Positions 48,501 to 62,300 of a stretch of DNA of 64,000 nt are shown in pieces (positions within the stretch are counted from its first letter, which is position 1; each line of letters starts with the position of its first letter). Origin of the DNA: Rhynochetos jubatus (lineage: Eukaryota > Chordata > Aves > Eurypygiformes > Rhynochetidae); NCBI GenBank assembly GCA_027574665.1, contig CM050690.1, forward strand, positions 71,715,433 through 71,779,432. Direction: 5' to 3'. The notes under the pieces are model-generated. The model saw only the letters and a program-made list of their open reading frames with translations, was not told the origin of the DNA and did no database searches. Position numbers and translations under genes: made by a program.

Positions 48501-51500
48501 TCAGTGGCACAGTGTCTTATTTTTTTGTTTCTAGCCATTTCTGAACCCTGGACACAGCCTGTTTTAGACAGCCTCTGAGATGAGCTGGTTACATGGTTCC
48601 AAATTTTTTTTTCCATGAAAATGGCAGCAGAGGTTCCTCTTTCTGCACAGTAGCAGGTCAGAGCCCATCATATTAAAACACAAAGTTTGGAGTTATTTAT
48701 CTGCTTCCTTCTCCCCTTCATCATGCCATGTTTTATCAATTTACATTAAGCTACAGTGAATTACATCTTCCTTCTCCTCCAGCTGCTCAGGCTCAGGAGA
48801 GCTTTCTGAAGTTCATCAGTCATCCTTTATCCTTACTTTCCTGAATAACTTCTTATAGCTGTGTTATATCCTGTATAACACTCTCTAAACTAGCTTTTAA
48901 TCCAAAATGTAAACACAAGGAATGTTGCCATGAAGAACAAATTATTTATGTTCTTTCACAACATTGTTAACATGGCCATAGCTCTGGAGCTTAACGGAAC
49001 TTAATAGTTTAAGTAAATGTTTTTCTTCAGTTTTGGTACGTGTGGTTTGCACCTTAATTTTCTCTTCCCCCAAATTTTCTCCAAGTTTGAGTTTATTAAA
49101 TAGATAAATGGATCTAGTCAGGTCCACTGTCTTTATGAAGAGATCAGATCAAACAGATAATGGATTAGATACTGAGAGACCAAGCGTATTTGGCTTTGGC
49201 AAAGACCCCAGTTGTTAAGTAATTAATTTTCTTTTTGCAGAAACTCCTCTGTTAAGAATTAATGTGCTTCTCTGTTAGCAAGAGAAATATAAATAATTGT
49301 GTTGCTATAAATCTCCTTGGTGGATACTTGTGGAGTTGGAATTGCATTGTAGGTAGGATTTCACGCATACTGAAGTCCATTAAACTTCAGTTCATTAGTA
49401 CCCCTTGAGAAAAATGACTCTGCCAAAAAGCATACTAAGAGTAATTACTTTTAATAACTTCTGATCAACTGCATTTAATTTGGAGAGCTTTATCACTGAG
49501 CAAAACATTTCCTCCCCAACCCCCTTTTCCCAACACAGCCACATAGTATAATTTCAACTGGAGCTTTAGTTGGATCTAAACCAAAATTCTTGTTTAGGAT
49601 TTTGCCTCTCAATATGTAATTTTGGATAACTTCCTAAAATGAAAGCTAGCAAATGGTTTTGGTTTGGAATTATAGAAATTATTGGAAAAATGTTCTCCCA
49701 GTTTGTTCATTACATTGTTTTAGTTGATCTCAATCTGCAGCTTTTTTTTTTTAAGGGTGTTGAGAATTGACAGAAGAAATCCTTGGCTTTGTATTTCTGA
49801 ATACCAGGTAGTTTAAAAACAAATCACAAACAGTTGATTCCATCTCAGTAATTTTGTTTAATTAGTCCATAATTAGATGCCTGTTACTTTTGGGGATGGG
49901 CATGAGGGCAGCTGAACAAGTAGAATTTTCTTTGGGCTGTATTTCCATCAGTGTTGAATGATAGACATGACATTGTAGTGGACCCATGCAAGTATTTCTA
50001 GTGTCTTTGATTGTTGCATAATTATTATGATTTGCACAGTGGTGTCAATTTATTCATTGCAACTAATTTTTGGGTTCTGCAATGGATCAAATTTATATTC
50101 ACAAGATTGTCAAAGGAATATTGTTATCTGTGAATGTTTACAGTGAGAAACATCTTCAATTGAAATCAAACAAGTCTGGCACGTAATTTCCTAAATTTCT
50201 GCTATTTTTTTTCCCTCAGGTCCTTTAAGTGAAAGAAAATTGTGTCTGCAGAAAGAAAACGGTGTCTCTAGAACTGTTACTCTCTAGCAATAATGTATTT
50301 TGATAAGCCACAAATCATCAGTCTTTCTAGGTCAAGTATACCATGGCTTGCCCCAGGCAATCTAGTAACCAGTTTTAAAAGACAGCATCTTCATTGTGCT
50401 GTCAGTACTGCCAGGGACTTTGAGGGGGCTGTATCTTGAGATGTAAACAGTCGGAGATGGGGAAGTTGCAGACTTGAGTGCCTTTAGGTTAAAGCTCAGT
50501 TTGGTGCTGTTGACTCTGCAGTGATCTCGGTATTGCGACTGCTCTGACCCCTCACAACTTTGCCCCGTTGCAGGTGGTTAAATGAGAAAAGAGCTTGAAT
50601 AAGAGTCCCTGGTGAATATGAGCTGTGACTGTCCTTCACTGTTCCTTTGTGTGTCATTTTGTGGCATGGAGCCCTTCCTGCTCAGGGCATGAATACGCCA
50701 CTGGGCTGTAAGTTTTGGAATAGTAAGTTGAGGGCTGGAAAGAGCAGGTGAGAAATTTCTGTGAAGACCAGAGGGCTGAGCAAGTGTCTGTAGACACTGA
50801 GTGCCTGGTTCTCGTGGTGCACTGATGTATGAGAGGGCTGCATGAAGCCAGTTAAGTGTCTGGATCAGTTTGGGCAGCCATGTAGAGTAGGAAGGAGCCG
50901 TAATGCTTCCTTGTCCTCATGCTGGTGCTCAGTGCTACTACTGCTGCTTTCTGGGCGTGGGAAGCAACAGACAGGAGGCACGTGAGGTTTGGCAATGTGA
51001 TGGGACTGCTGTGGCCATCCCTGCATGCCAGGAAACATGGTGTGTTCAGAACGTGCTTCAGCCAGAAGCAGGGAGGCCAAAACATGAGGTTGTACCTTCA
51101 GTCTCCATCTGGAGGTAGTGTAATGTGTGCCCTTTGCTCTGAACTGCATTTCAGATTGACAGTTCACCTGTTAGAAGTATGAAACTAAAAAACCCATTGT
51201 TTAGTACAAAAAGGGTTGGGTCTTGTATCTCACGTGGGTGTGAGTTTTTTCGTAAGGTGGATTTTTAAATACACCTTTTCTTTAGCATAGTTGCCCTATA
51301 AAGAAGTGCTTCTGACAGTGCAGTGTGCTGGCAGATGGCTGACAAACTAGCTGGAGTGGTGGTATGTTGCAAATCAGTGCACAGAATGAAACCAGTGGAC
51401 CCCAGCAACCTGCCTCACGTAGGCAAAAAGCGTTTGGAGATCTCTCAGGAGTGTATAGGTTTCCTATCTGCTGTTTCTTCAGGAAAGGGGAAATTTAGTG

Positions 51501-52648
51501 TCTTGGAAGAAAAGACTTCCAAATGTGGTTCATGAATAATCATTGTGAATCCTGCCCACCAGATGCCCAGAGTGGATTGCTATGTATAGTCCCTGTTTTA
51601 CCTTGTCAATTAAAGTTGGCACAGTAGCTTCACTTTAATCAATGGCTGTGTTCTTAAGCATCTTAAATGGATCAGGGAAATGTGAGTGGAATAAAATTGC
51701 TTGTTGCAGCATCATTGATGTGTTGTGATGTTGTTTTCCCCTTCTGTGCTATGCATCATGGCATAATGTACCAGCTGTCAAAGTATATCCACCCTTCTGA
51801 TGTCTGTATTTCATTTGTACTTTTCTCTAGCTTAAGTTCCTTTAGCCAACTCGGCTGTTATTACCACAGTTGTCTTTTCATTTGTGATCCTGTTCTGACA
51901 GGGAAGACTATTTCTGTATTTAAAGTTTGTACAAACAGATACTAAATACATGGTATTTGTCCTCCCCAGTCTTTCTGCTATGTTAAGGTGTGCAAAGCAA
52001 GTAAGAAGAGGAGACTATACTTGTCTTAATGATGTGTTGTATTTCATGATTAAAAAAATTAGGAAATAATATTGTGTTTCTCAGTTTTTATTATCACTTT
52101 TTCACACTGGGACTGTCAGGGGTCCTTCTACTAGCGTGAAAGATATTTTTATGTTGTGTTAGTGGTGTGCTGAGTATGCTAAGGTACTGGATCTAAGACT
52201 AGGACTCTAAAATCTGTTATAATTACAAGCAATAATTTGTAGCTATTAATTTGTGCTGGAGTTGCAGCTCTGTTTTCTAATCCTGTAGATGTAGTGTGAG
52301 TCTACTATGGGTGTGTTTAACTTCTAAAAGAGAAACTGCTTAAAAATGGTGAAGATTTAAAAAGAAACAGCTGGGGAGGTAAAATACTTAAGTTGTATTG
52401 GTCCTGTTTAATGGTATCTTCTTGTAAGCTGAAGACAAGTGATAAGTCATTATTATTGTCTTTTTTATTTAAAAAAACAAAACCCAAAACAATCACAAAA
52501 AGTCTGTGGATATAAATAGTATGAAGTTAAAGCAAATAAGAGGAAGCCCAAAATTTAGTTCTGACAAATGCAGTAATTATATCTGGGAGTGGAGAATGAA
52601 AATTAATGGACAAGCTGGTAAAACAACTGGGAAATCTTGGTTCGTAAG

Positions 52649-53278
52649 TGTCATGGTTTAGCCCCAGTCAGCAACTAAGCACCACACAGCTGCTCACCTC
52701 CCCCTTCTTCCCCTACGGGAGAGGCTTGGAAGGAAAGGTAAGAAAACTTATGGGCTGAGATAAAAGCAGTTAAATAATTAAAAATAAATAAAATAATTAT
52801 ACTAATATCACTACTAGTAATAATAATAATAGTAATAATGTGTAATGAAAAATAATACTACTACTGCTAATGATGATAATATGCAACATCAACAAAGGTT
52901 GACAACAGAAAACCAAATAAATGATACAACCACTCACCACCCACTGACCGACCCCCCAACTCGTCGCTGAGCAGCAAGAGCCAGAGACACCCCCACCTGG
53001 ACAACACCCCCTGACTTATAGACTGAGCATGATGTTTTATGAAATATTGCTTTGGTCAGTTTAGGTCAGCTGTCCTGGCTGTGTCTCCTCCCAGCTTCTT
53101 GAGGAACACAGGTGTAGTATGGGAAACTGAAAACATTCTTGGCTTAATGTAAACATTGCTTGGCAACAACTAAAAACATTGGTATTTTGTCAATATTATT
53201 CTTAGCACCAATCCAAATTGTAGCTTCATACTAGCTACTATGAAGATGATTAACTATAAACCAATCAAAACCGGTACA
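52649..53278 (-). mobile_element. Solo LTR of an avian endogenous retrovirus
   Basis: A 630-base element bounded by TG...CA (plus strand tgtcatggtttagccccag to accggtaca). It matches a widespread bird LTR type in its edges, in the tttggtcagtttaggtcagc and tgtcctggctgtgtctcctc block, and in the TATA-like ctataagt on the minus strand near 53012-53020. The flanking pentamers GTAAG (52644-52648) and ATAAG (53279-53283) look like a target-site duplication with one mismatch. No gag, pol or env sequence is attached, so it is a solo LTR left after recombination. An AT-rich triplet run at 52790-52870 is internal to it. Confidence 0.88.
52790..52870. repeat. AT-rich simple repeat (taa/ata type) inside the LTR
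   Basis: Imperfect run of aataa, taataat and actact units, as commonly seen in this LTR family. It is likely length-variable. Confidence 0.7.
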
Positions 53279-56200
53279 ATAAGTATAAAAAAAAAGGTCT
53301 TGAAGAAAATCTTGTTAAATATGCACAAACTGAAAACTTTTTCAAACACTTCAGAATCAGAAAGCCTTCCTGAGATTCTGTTAGGAAGTGTGTGACTGAA
53401 TATAAAACAAGTGGGTGAAGGAAACAAGGCTGTAGCAGACAAGCTACATTATTTAATGAAGAGCAGCAAATCACTAAGAAAAGGTGCAGTTCAGAAGGAA
53501 TTATTACAAAAATGCTGAATTGCTAACTGTGAGACATAATATATAATTTAAACTGACCTTGGAAGGATGGGTACATATGTGGGCAGTGAGATACCTCAGA
53601 CAGCAGAATAGCAAATGGATCAAATGGGCAACTGTTGGAAGAAAGCTCCAGCAAAGTGATGAGAAAGCAGTCGTTGACTTGAAGTCCTTAACTGGAAGAT
53701 TGCCAGAACATCTGGAAGTCAGGGGTTGTGTCCTTTCATCCTTGTACTGTTCTTGCAGTCTTTCCATAGGAATCTGTTCTTGTCTGCTGCCAGAGAAGGC
53801 TGCTGGACTGAAGGGATCTTTATTTTAATCTAATCTGGCCATTCTTTTGTTCTTAAGGCATAGGATATGTAACAGGATTTCACCACTCTGTAGTATTTTT
53901 GCAGTATCTTGTGAATATAGATCCCCTTCTCTTGAAAGTTGTGTTGTGCATGGTGTAGGAAACAAGAATTGGCTGTTCTTGCTGTCATGAGATTTGAGGA
54001 TTTCTTTTAAAGGTAGCTTCTTTCTGGCTTTGTTTTCTATATGAAATCTGGATGTCCTTGGTTGTCCTTTGTCCTCAAAGGGCCCCATTAGATCTTAATC
54101 TGCATTAAAGAGTCTTGGCAATGTATGTAGTTGACACTAAAGCATTTGAACTGCGTCACCTACAAATTTTACAACAGCTGTTATCTTTTTCCTGGTAACG
54201 TCATAACCAAAGGGAGAAGCTGTATTTCTTCCCTCGAGAATTTTTACATCGTGTCAGTTCAGAGTGGCTTGGTACTTGCTGACCGCTTTTGGTATCTAGA
54301 TATAATCTAGTTAAATTACAGCCTGGTGGCAGATGCTTGTCAAAAAATGGCAGGTGCATTTAACCTTTTTTTCCATCAAAATGCATAGAGGAAGCTACTG
54401 CTATTTCTTCAAAGTAGAACATCAGTCCCAACAGCCAGAAAAAAGTGATAAATGGGAATAGTACAGATTTCTCCTCACTCAGAGAAATTATTGCTTCTTA
54501 TTGCCAGCAAAACTACAGTGACAACATGCCACTTGTTTATTCAATTAAGTGTTCTCTTTTGAATAAGGAAATGGATTTTACTTGGCTTTGGAGAAGAGTT
54601 CAAAAGTCTGAGAGTAGTAGCAATTCAGGAGAGAGATGCCAAGGAGAGTTATGAAGCTAAATGACCATTACTGTTCCCGTGGGAGACAATCCAGATCGAA
54701 GAAGGGAACGAAACTGGTGAGCGTAAATTAGCTACGACTCACCACAGAGCCCCTGCCTGCAGTAATAATCACTGTCTTCCAGGAAGAGAAATAACTGTGT
54801 GTTGAAAGAGAGACTGAATGTGTACTGCCAGATCATCAGCTACACTGGTTTTCCCAGGTGAGGCTTTAGGCCACCACACTTGTTTTGTAGGAGTGCTCTG
54901 AACTGCCTTGCTGGTCATTAGAAAGGAACATGATCTCCAAGCCGGTTGTGTTATCTTTTTGGCCATATTTTGAAACGAGGACATCTCTACTTCCAGTGAG
55001 CTAGCAGAGCAGCTTTTGGCATAGCCTCTTCATGTTATGGCTGTGAATGTTGCTTTATACAGTACTTTTTCTAGTGAAGTTGATTATCATAACACTGATG
55101 AAGAAATGTGTTCTGTAAAGAGCTTGAATGACAATTAGATATTTTAGAACATGAACTGGCCAAGTTTGTTTATATCAAGCTCCTTTATGAAGACTGAATC
55201 TAGCCAAACTGAGTTAAGCTTTTCATCCTTTGACAAGTGTTCTGTGTTTTCTCCATTGCTAAGAATTTCTGTTGTCTCAACTATGAAGAACCATCTAACA
55301 CTTGCGTGGAAAATCATTCTTCACCCAGACACTGAAAATGCAGAACACGCTGGTGACGTACAAAGCCTGTAAATGGATAAGTCTTGGGGGAGTTAAAAAT
55401 CCAAATGAGAAAAACATGAGGCATAATAGTTCAGGCTGTCAAAGTGGGTGGATTTCTGTGAAGTGTAGGAATTTATGAATTGTGAGTCTGCCATTGGCAT
55501 TCCTGACTCTTAGCCTTCATACAGGCTATTTTCGTTGCTGAATGCCACTTGGGTCCCATTTCTGTTCAAGTCAGGAGATCAGACTGGTCTAATTTAAAAA
55601 TAAATCAAAATGAAAACGAAAAACTCCCCAAACCAACAACAACAACAAAAAAACCCCAACCTACAACCCAACCCCAAACTAGAGCTTAGGGCCTCTCTTT
55701 TCTTGTTTCTTTTCCAACTGCTCATCAGACAAGATCTCTTCAGGTGTTTAATCTGACCACGGCTGAACTTTTATCTGTGTTAGATTTGTAGCAGTGCCAC
55801 AGAGAATTCAGTAGTGCTCCTCACCATCATTTGTCGACAGTAGGATTAAACAGGCTGTGATTTTTGTACCCACATGGTACATCTACAGTCTGTGAAGCAC
55901 CACTGTGAAACTGGCTGAATCATGCTACACGTTTGGGAACTGCCTTTCATGCTTTCTACCCACTCAACTGCATCCAGCTAAGCAGGCTAAGAATATGTAT
56001 GTGGCAGGATGGGTATGTGTGCATCTTTGCGTAGCTTTTACTCTCCAGTATTTGGCACAGAAATGTAATGGTAGCTCTGCATTTCAGAGCACTGTGTTAC
56101 TTGGGGTTACAGGATATAAGTACAGGTCAGTGGTACTTGGCTTTCTCCTGCCTCATGTCAAGATGTGAGCGGTGCTCAGTTCTGCTTTAGGCACTGCAGT

Positions 56201-59071
56201 GCTTCCTATCCGCTGTCTAGAAGAAGGGGATAGCTGACTAGAAGGGCTTGGCTGTCTGAGCTTATCTGAGTTGCTCATTGCTGTCATGGATGTAATATCT
56301 GACTGATTGCAGGATGGTTAACCATTTTGTCTAATTTGGCAGTGATGAAGAGGAACCTGAATGCAAGGACAAGGGTGTAGTTGGTGATTGCAGAGGTTTT
56401 CTGACTGCGTCAGGGTGTGTAACAGACCTCAACATTAGAATAGATAGCAGAAGCCTTCTGGTGTGCATGAAACCTACCTGCAGGGCTAGTGACAGTGTGG
56501 CAAGACCGGTACACCACAGCTCAAGACAGTAACTTTATTCTGGGGCACTTGAGAAAGAAGCCAATGAAACTGTAAATACCACAGCAAAGATGTTAAGTCA
56601 GTCTACTGAATTGCATGGCTTCCTAAATCTAGAGAATATCAGGTAAGGGGAGATTATTGGGAGAAGTAAGACTATTCCCAAGTCTCTCTTCTGGCACTGC
56701 TTGTATTCAAATTTTTTTGTTGATACTCATGGGACATGAATAAGGAATATCTGAGATGAACTTTGCTTATGTTGCAAGGCTGAAAAGTATCATCAGTACA
56801 GAGAAGGACTGGGATGTTGTATCACTAAAATAGGTTATGTTAGGCTTGAAGTCAATAATTTAAGTGTTGTTGTCTGGAGTGTGAAGTCATAAATTTAGCA
56901 AATAATAGAAATTTCTGTTATTCAAAGCTCATACGTTGGGAGTGTAAGACCAATACACTCTCTTTTATTTTGGGTTTTTTATAGTTTACTACTAGCAGGA
57001 TATTACCTTGGGGAAAAAAATATCCTAGGATCGAGCAGGTATTAGAAAAATAAGGGAAAATATGAATCTAAGGATTCACTTAGAGTATAGCAGGCATTCT
57101 GCATCACTCATTTTAAAAAAGGCAGGGAAAGAACGAGTGGGAAGTACCACATCCTATTTTACTGTTCACCAGGTGTCTGCGTTTGGCATCTGAGCCAGTC
57201 CTGCTCTTCTTGTGTGAGACTCAGTTTATACAATGGAGAACGGGTAGCTGGATTTGTTGATTCAGGGCTTCCCTTCAAGTCCTGTTTATAGCTGCCTGAG
57301 TACTGTTTTCAGTGCTCAGACTAGAGTGGTTTGTGAGGTTTCGCAGACTCTTTGTGGAACAAGCAGGCTACCATCCCTTGGAAGATCTGGAAAACAGAAA
57401 AAGTAAACAAGCTTTGCAATTGAAGCACAAGAGATTAGGCAACGGTGAGAGGTGATTTAGGCATGAGGGTATGATTCCAAGCAATTAAAACATTCCCTTT
57501 TAGCAGTATTCTGAAATTTGATTGATAAAGAACTTAACCTCCTTCACAAGTGGCCTTCAACTTTATGTAAAGACTGTAGTGAAGGTAATTCTCTGGGGCA
57601 CAGTGTGTCTGTATTTGGTGTGAGTCCAGATAATGCAATTGATATAAATAATTAAAACCAATGCCTTTCCCAAGTATAACACCCACAAATACCCAAAAGA
57701 CTTGAGAACCAAGTGAGACACCTAACATTAGCTAAATTAACAAGCGTGTGGTGAAACAAGGAGACAGAGGAGAGAAATAAAGGAGGGACAGAACTTTAAG
57801 AAAATTTAATAAAGCGAGAGGGTGTTGTTCATGTAACTGATCACGGAGAGAAGATCTTGGCAGCCATAAAGTTCAGTTGTCAGGGATCTGTTGTATGCAG
57901 AAGCCAAGGCAGCGCAGTGTGTATCTGTCTAAAGGACAGCGCGCATAGCAGTATTGCTGTAGGGACTGTGTCAGGGACTGCCTTGCAGGGGTTACGCATC
58001 AGGGCATCCGTTTGCCATTGGCTTTCTCTGGGGGGACATTTAGGGGGACTGCAGCAGAACTTTAGAAAGTGCTGAAGACCCTTTAAAAGAACAGCAAAAT
58101 GCCTGAGATGTGTTCTGCTTTTCACGGGTGTTGTAGTGTAATTCTTTGATACTTTCAGTCCCGGGCAGCAGGGTCTGGATGCCACAGCACTGCAGCCATG
58201 GCATCTGGCATAGCATTAACCTCTTTCCTGATGGCTGTGGTAGAAAATGTTATTCTGGGCAAAAACCATATTTACAAATGGGTTCTTTCAGGCTGTCCCA
58301 TCTGCCTTCCCATCTGGGGCATTCCTGTTCTCTGGTGTTAAGTGTTTCTCTACTGATGACTCCTGGAAATACAGCAAGAGAAAATTAAATGGATCTTGAA
58401 AACGGGCTCTGCACTCGACCTGATCAGATACCATCTTGTCCTCATCAGACTTTTGTCCAACCTCTTTCCTTCAAGAGAACTAAGGATAGGTTACTAGAGT
58501 GTCTAGCTCAGAAAGAAAGACAGACCATCTCAGTACTTTGGCATGTGAAGGGTGCAGTGCCCACAGCAGCAAGCGCTTTGGCATTTGATGAAGTGAAAAG
58601 GAGGAGGCAAGCATGAATTCCAGACAGGGCTTAGGTGGTTTTTATAACCTCTTTCTTTGTCCTGTTTTGAGATGAACATAACTATACAAATACATTTTGT
58701 ACCTGTCCACTGTAGATGATGAACCCTGGGGAGCAGCGATTGTGTGGGATGCTCTGCCATGCTTGGCCAAGCACAGGCTGATAGAAGCAGTGTATGTGAG
58801 CCTCAGTATTCTGGAGATGCTGAATGGGACAAGTCTCAGGAGGTTTTTTTTCCCTTCCTTATATTTTCATGGCCAGTATTCATTCAAAGGAACAAGTTCT
58901 GAATAGAGCTGTGAGGGTTGCTGGATCATTCAGGTGGGATGGAGTTAATAACGTGAGTCCACCATAATTGTGTTTACAGATACCAAACAAGAAAAAGATC
59001 ATCTTAAATTTTGCCCTTTGCTTTAGTCCTAATGTACTTGCTACAGTATTTTGTATCCATTAGCCATTCCT

Positions 59072-59372
59072 GAGAATCACAGAATGGTTAGGGTTGGAAG
59101 GGACCTTACAGACCAGTTCTTAACCTTACAGTTCCAACCCCCTGCCATGGGCAGGGACACCCTCCACTAGACCAGGTTGCTCCAAGCCTCATCCAGCCTG
59201 GCCTTGAACACTTCCAGGGATGGGGCACCCACAGCTTCTTTGGGCAACCTGTTCCACTGCTTCACCACCCTCTCCGGGAAGAATTTCTTCCTGATGTCTA
59301 ATCTGAATCTCCCCTGCTTTCAGTTTAAACCCGTTACCCCTGATCCTGTCACTACAGGCCCTTGTAAAGGGC
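59072..59372 (-). mobile_element. CR1 LINE 3' fragment (antisense to ADAMTS12)
   Basis: The reverse-orientation CR1 3' end is well preserved: gagaatcacagaatggttag, ggttggaagggacctta, ccctgccatgggcagggaca, cctccactagaccaggttgc, gatggggcacccacagct, gaagaatttcttcctgat and ctacaggcccttgtaaa. It is of the same broad type as the copies at 20268 and 31957. A small internal direct repeat (accttacag at 59103-59111 and 59123-59131) marks a local duplication. Confidence 0.95.
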
Positions 59373-62300
59373 CTGAGTATATGATCTCAAAAGCAAATTA
59401 GCATCTCTGTCTTCACATAACTGAGTCATAAAGACTGCTTTTGTCCTTTTGTGGGTGGCATACGGATGCCTTGTGAATGCAATTCTGTAGCATAGTGCCA
59501 ACTTTTAGGTGTGACTGTCATCTGCCATACACCGCTTGTGTGCATTGCTTGCTCTGGCTTTTGTTACTCCCTTTGACCCCTGCTTGCAGCTGGAGCAGCT
59601 GCTTGTGTGACCTTTCTAGTCCAAAAATGGGGAGGCTGATGGGTTTGGAAGTGGACTGGACATCCCCTTACCTTTCTGAGTCAGTGGCATCTTTTTTTCT
59701 GTTCAGCAAAGTCCTGTGGTGCCTTTGTGTGGTATCAGAAGTGTTTGGTTGTAGGAGAACGCTGATTGAGAGCTGAGGTCTCGTATACTGAGGGAGTGAA
59801 GGGATGGTGGGAAGGTTGAGTTACTCTAAATACAGCCTGACTTTTGTAATTAGGCTCCAATTACTGCCCACCATCTCTTGCTGGTGGCTCCCAGGGCCAC
59901 ATCCTTGCTTGTCAGTAACAGTGGAGCAACCTGGGAATGACTACAGGTGCTGCCCGGAGTCCACTGAAGCTTACTAACCTCTTGTCCAATAGGCTTAATA
60001 GTACTACAATTTCTAGTACTATCATGTGCCTTTTCAGTGTCGATTTCATGAAGAATTCAAATTCACTAATTTCTGTTGCTGAAGTAAGATCATGTTTCTT
60101 GCACTGGTTTGTTACGTGATCGCAGTTCACTGGAGTTGCAGAGCGAGAAGCCTTGGCATTCTGTACTTGCATGCTAAATTCTGCAACATAAGAGCTAGAT
60201 TAACTCTTCAGAGAATTATTTTCTGAGGAGTTTGCCAGGGCTGGAAAGGATTTTGAGATCACCTTTCACTTTAACAAGTTACTGGGCAAGTATGTGAGGC
60301 AGCCGACTATTTACTTTCTGGCTTGGATTCTTTTCTGTATAGACTTGCATTGGGTTTAGTCAGCAGACATGGCGCTTGCTCTGTAGTCTCTGATTTTTTT
60401 ATCTCTGCAAGGCTAATGTGTGCTCCAAGGACTGTGATAAGAACAGAGAGGTGAGCTTGATGCTGATGACAAGAAGTTCTAATTATTTGGCTCTGCGTAT
60501 GTGTTGGACAACATCACAGAAATACTCTGGTGGTGTTTCCAAATCTGTCTTGTACAGAGGCTGAGACAAAGACCATCTCTCATTTTCTGTATTACTATAG
60601 CACTGAAGAATGAACCCTGCTCTCTCTGCCTTCTGCAGCAGTGTAAACAATGGTTGACTTGTAACACAGTTCTTTATGTTGTATTAGAATGTGTTATTAG
60701 AACAAAGGTTTACCTGGAGGGGCAGTGTCATGCTGTGGTTACAGTAGGAAGAGAGACAGTAGTCCCAGAAAATTTAGTCTGTTGTTTCTGATTTTGTAAC
60801 TGTGCCAGATTTTTTTAATCTGTAAAATGGGTAGAACTGCTCCCATGGGAGCCAAGAAGAGGTGCTGGGGTTGGGACTGAGAATGGAGGAGTGATGGTTA
60901 CAGCTGGACAGCAGGGAGAGCAGGTGTAGTGGGTGCCCACAGCTGCTGGAGTCTTGCTGCATTTTCTTGGCTGTTTCTGTGGGCAGAAGCCAGCGGTGAG
61001 TCTTGCGAGTCTCTGGCAGATTTCCTGACTCCCACAAACTGGCCAGCTGGCTTCTCTGCCGAGTCAGCCCAAATGCCTGACCAATCTAGTTGTGAAATAC
61101 AGATTAAAAGTGGTTAAATGAAAAGTATTTGGTTTTGCCCAGGATTTTACTCTGTAGAAGGGCTTGTTAACAGCAAACAGCAGCAGTTTGGCACAGTATC
61201 TCCAGGGTGGTTTGGAGGATGAGAAGAGCAGGGGCTTTGTAATAAGCAAAAGGACATTTTCTGAGCTATAAAAACTCACAAGAATATTTGCAAAAGTCAG
61301 TCACAACTAAGGGCCAAATTCTGCTCTTGTTGCACATCCAAGAAAAGGGTAAACAGCGTGTGGTGTTGAATGTTTTTGTATGCTCATAGCAACTTCAGAT
61401 CTTTGGCTGCATGTTGATACAGATTTCCTTGTGTACATGGAAGCAAGAATGTAGCTCTTCTAAATAATTCTTCGATTTCTGTAGGATTATTGGACAACAC
61501 AGTTGTCACACAAGGGCAGTGTCTACGATCTGATTAAGCATTTTACTGTAGAGTTTACCTGTGGTATGTTCAATGTAGCCCATTACTTGTGTGATCTTGT
61601 CAAGAGCTGTATTCAGATGTAGTGTTGGTATCTAGTTGGCAGTCTTAAATCTAGGTCTCTACTATTTGAAACTAGAGTTGATGCTTAATAGAAAATTCGA
61701 AGTGAACTACGTGTCTATGTAATTGCTAATTCTAGAAGTAAGGGTACAGCAAAGTTTTCAAACCTGTGAACTGGGAAGCATGTCAGATAAGCTCTGTAAG
61801 GAACTAGAATAGACTGACAGGAGCAGCCGGGGTGGGGCATTTGGTTATAGTTTGCTTGATGCTGTGAGTAGTAGTGGGGGTGCAGTTTACTGATGGAACT
61901 GGTGCCTGTGAATGCTGAAAGTTTGCTTGCTGTAGTTCAGACTGTTTTGTATTGCTGTGGTTCACATGGCCCATGTGGTCGTGGGAAACGCGTATCTGAC
62001 GTGAAAACACAAGGCCAGCGCACTCCTCACTTCTGTTATCAGAGCGGACAGTTCGCTGTTTTAATTACTGCATCCTACATTGGGGAAGTTTGCATCCACA
62101 ATGGTTGGGGTTGTTGTGTTTGGTTTTTTTTTTTTTCAAATCTAATATATATTTTCCAGTTTAAGGTAGAAAACAGAATCTCTTTGCATACAGAAAACTA
62201 TAGCAGGCCACAGCTGATATTTGTGGAAATAAGCCCATAAGAAAGGCAGCAGGCAGTTGGGAAGAATTCCCTGGCAATCTAATCAGAGTTAATTTTCAAG

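Noticed and set aside
53559-53828. 89-codon frame shortly after the solo LTR, considered as retroviral internal sequence
   Set aside because: No gag, pol or env resemblance, and it lies beyond the LTR terminus and its target duplication.
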